Assembly: GCA_937996535.1 (NCBI GenBank)
Contig: CALKVF010000112.1
Location: forward strand, 1 to 24,381
DNA: 24,381 bases
Direction of reading: 5' to 3'
Source: an uncultured Novosphingobium sp.
GTDB lineage: Bacteria; Pseudomonadota; Alphaproteobacteria; Sphingomonadales; Sphingomonadaceae
Shown here: positions 22,595 through 24,381 of the stretch, piece after piece
How the letters are laid out: each line of letters begins with the position of its first letter
How positions within the stretch are numbered: position 1 is the stretch's first letter
The notes under the pieces: model-generated
What the model was told of the DNA's origin: nothing
Database searches by the model: none
Seen by the model: the letters and a program-made list of their open reading frames with translations, nothing else
Program-made: the position numbers and the translations under genes

Positions 22595-23836
22595 ATGGAC
22601 ATTCCCGGTTTCCCCGCGCGCAAGGCCGCGCTCCGCCTGCTTGATGCCGTGCTGCGCCGGGGCGAAACGCTTGATCAGGCCGCCCACGGCGCGCTTCAGG
22701 GCCTGCGCGGCGGCGCGGACAAGGCGCTGGCGCGTGCGCTGGCGGGCGAAGTGCTGCGCTGGCTGACCGATCTTGACGCGCTGATCGATAGCGCCACTCG
22801 CCAGCCGCTGCCCGAAGATGCCAAGCCGCGCGCCGCGCTGCGGCTGATGCTGGCGGGCTGGCTGCGGCTCGATACCCCGCCGCACGCGGTGGTCGCCACC
22901 GGCCTGCCGCTGCTTGCTGGCGGTCCGCGCCGCCTGGCCCACGGGGTATTTTCCACTCTGGTCAAGCGCGGCGCCAGCCTGCCCGCCGCGCCCACTTTGC
23001 CCGAACGGGTTGCGGCGCGCTGGGGCGTGCGGGGCGAGGCGATTGCCGCCGGGCTAGGCGATCTGCCCGCGCTTGATCTGTCGCTGCGCGATCCCGCGCA
23101 AACCGCCGATTGGGCGGCGCGGCTTGAGGGCACGTCACTCGCCCCCGGCCACGTTCGCCTGCCGCGCGGCACCGCGGTGGAGAACCTTGAAGGCTTCAAC
23201 GAAGGCGCATGGTGGGTGCAGGATCTCGCCGCCAGTCTGCCCGCGCGGCTGCTGGGTGCGGGCGATCAGGGGCAGGGCGCGCGGCGCGTGCTGGACCTCT
23301 GCGCCGCGCCCGGGGGCAAGACCTTGCAGCTCGCCGCCGCCGGCTGGCAGGTTACCGCGCTTGATGCCAGCGCCAAGCGCCTTGAACGCCTGCACGAAAA
23401 TCTTGCCCGCACGGGCCTGACTGCCGAAGTGGTGGTGGCCGATGCGCTCGAATGGCAACCCGATGCGCCGTTTGATGCCGTGCTGATCGATGCGCCGTGC
23501 ACCGCCACCGGCACCTGCCGCCGCCATCCCGATGTGCTGCACCGGGTGGGGCCGCGCCAGATCGCCGAAATGGCCGAGCTGCAAGCTGCCCTGCTCAAGC
23601 GCGCGGCTGGCTGGGTCAAACCGGGCGGCGAACTGATCTACGCCGTCTGCTCGCTCGAAGCCGAGGAGGGCGAGGATCAGGCCGCCGCCGTGACGCTAAC
23701 CCCCGCGCCGATCCGCGCCGAGGAGCTGCCCGCCGGCCTTGCCCCGACGGCGCAGGGCTGGCTGCGCACCGATCCCGGGATGCTGGGCGATGCGGGCGGG
23801 CTCGACGGGTTCTTCGTGGCGCGCTGGCGGGCCTGA
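22595..23836 (+). CDS. rsmB: RsmB-family 16S rRNA (cytosine-5) methyltransferase
   Basis: This 413-residue protein has an N-terminal NusB-like RNA-binding domain (about 1-140, ARKAALRLLDAVLRRGETLDQAAHGAL) and a C-terminal methyltransferase domain. The S-adenosylmethionine motif is VLDLCAAPGGKTLQLA (232-247). Motif IV contains DAPC at 299-302 (DAPCTATGTCRRHPD). The second cysteine, Cys352 in YAVCSLE, is the usual catalytic nucleophile of this two-cysteine family. RsmB modifies C967 of 16S rRNA in E. coli; the same target is inferred here. The start is set by an AGGGGG ribosome site five bases before the ATG. It converges with msrA, with only three bases between the stops. Confidence 0.94.
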   Translation: MDIPGFPARKAALRLLDAVLRRGETLDQAAHGALQGLRGGADKALARALAGEVLRWLTDLDALIDSATRQPLPEDAKPRAALRLMLAGWLRLDTPPHAVVATGLPLLAGGPRRLAHGVFSTLVKRGASLPAAPTLPERVAARWGVRGEAIAAGLGDLPALDLSLRDPAQTADWAARLEGTSLAPGHVRLPRGTAVENLEGFNEGAWWVQDLAASLPARLLGAGDQGQGARRVLDLCAAPGGKTLQLAAAGWQVTALDASAKRLERLHENLARTGLTAEVVVADALEWQPDAPFDAVLIDAPCTATGTCRRHPDVLHRVGPRQIAEMAELQAALLKRAAGWVKPGGELIYAVCSLEAEEGEDQAAAVTLTPAPIRAEELPAGLAPTAQGWLRTDPGMLGDAGGLDGFFVARWRA

Positions 23837-23839
23837 GCC

Positions 23840-24373
23840 CTATTCGGCGGCCTTGAGGCGCTCGGCAAAGCCCTTGCGCAATTTGGCCAGCTTGGGCGGG
23901 ATCACTGCCAGGCAATAGGGATTGCGCTGGCCTTCGCCGTCCCAGTATTCCTGATGGTAATCCTCGGCCGGATACCACGTGGCCGGGCCTTCGATCGTCG
24001 TCACGATGGGTTCGCTGCGCTCGGCCTGGGCGCGGGCGATCGCGGCTTCGGCTTCGGCGCGCTGGCTGTCATCGAGGGGAAAGATCGCCGAGCGGTATTG
24101 CGTGCCCACATCGCCGCCCTGCCGGTTGAGCTGGGTCGGATCGTGGGTGGCGAAATGCACGTCGAGCAGGTCGGCATAGGAAATCACCGCCGGATCAAAG
24201 CTGATGCGGATCGCTTCGGCATGGCCGGTGGTATCGGTGCAGACCGCTTTGTAGGTCGGGTTTTCGACATGGCCGCCGATATAGCCGCTGGTCGCCGCGC
24301 TGACCCCGGCCAGTTGGCGAAACACCGCTTCGGTGCACCAGAAACAGCCGCCTGCGAAAATGGCCTCGGCCAT
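23840..24373 (-). CDS. msrA: Peptide-methionine (S)-S-oxide reductase (MsrA)
   Basis: This 177-residue enzyme reduces the S form of methionine sulfoxide, complementing the MsrB encoded at 10482-10880. The catalytic cysteine is Cys10 in the signature AGGCFWCTEAVF. The GVSAATSGYIGGHVENPTYKAVCTDTTGHAEA and HDPTQLNRQGGDVGTQYRSAIF blocks are strongly conserved, as are the glutamate and tyrosines of the pocket (ATWYPAEDYHQEYW). A likely resolving cysteine is in NPYCLAVIPPK near the C terminus. The gene is complete. The eight bases before the ATG are at the window edge, so its promoter is not visible. Confidence 0.97.
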   Translation of the reverse strand: MAEAIFAGGCFWCTEAVFRQLAGVSAATSGYIGGHVENPTYKAVCTDTTGHAEAIRISFDPAVISYADLLDVHFATHDPTQLNRQGGDVGTQYRSAIFPLDDSQRAEAEAAIARAQAERSEPIVTTIEGPATWYPAEDYHQEYWDGEGQRNPYCLAVIPPKLAKLRKGFAERLKAAE

Positions 24374-24381
24374 GATTCAAT

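Noticed and set aside
1..24381. Mobile element, CRISPR array, prophage or tRNA genes
   Set aside because: I read through both strands and saw no transposase or integrase domain, no regularly spaced repeats and no cloverleaf-like sequence. All gene neighbourhoods are explained by ordinary operons.

Overview
The window is a high-GC stretch of a sphingomonad-type alphaproteobacterial chromosome. The closest fit is Novosphingobium, Sphingobium or a relative. The reasons are a set of lig genes for protocatechuate 4,5-cleavage that resembles the Sphingobium SYK-6 proteins residue for residue at catalytic sites, a TonB-dependent receptor at the end of the catabolic operon, and dense gene packing with ATGA/TGATG overlaps. 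I see no transposase, integrase, tRNA, rRNA or CRISPR array.

Region 1 (1-9506) is a complete protocatechuate 4,5-cleavage locus around a LysR-type regulator. The minus-strand arm reads, in transcription order: a DUF1932-type NAD(P)-binding protein, ligJ, ligA, ligB, ligC, an aldo/keto reductase and a TonB-dependent receptor cut by the window edge. The plus-strand arm, divergent from the regulator, is ligK-ligU-ligI. Together they predict: protocatechuate to 4-carboxy-2-hydroxymuconate semialdehyde (LigAB), to 2-pyrone-4,6-dicarboxylate (LigC), to 4-oxalomesaconate (LigI), double-bond isomerisation (LigU), hydration (LigJ), and aldol cleavage to pyruvate and oxaloacetate (LigK). The regulator is unusual because it appears to have two LysR-type helix-turn-helix domains in tandem. 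The first gene of the minus arm has no step assigned to it in the known pathway.

Region 2 (9507-13149) holds a short-chain dehydrogenase that converges on ligI across a hairpin, the repair enzyme gene msrB, and a class A penicillin-binding protein that ends at a strong bidirectional terminator.

Region 3 (13150-22241) has a minus-strand envelope quality-control group, hflK-hflC-Do/DegP protease. Divergent from it is a plus-strand operon of an Mrp/ApbC iron-sulfur carrier, a xanthine-dehydrogenase-family large subunit with altered cofactor motifs and no small subunit beside it, ferrochelatase (hemH), and a class V aminotransferase. The first three genes overlap by one base.

Region 4 (22242-24373) has a 59-residue DUF1674/SDHAF4-like gene, an rsmB-type rRNA methyltransferase with two hairpins upstream of it, and msrA convergent with rsmB.

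Most of the window is recognisable catabolic or housekeeping sequence. The best candidates for new biology are the tandem-HTH regulator, the unassigned gene leading the lig operon, the altered molybdopterin-type protein between mrp and hemH, and the paired hairpins before rsmB. All functional statements rest on reading motifs and on family knowledge; no database search was run.
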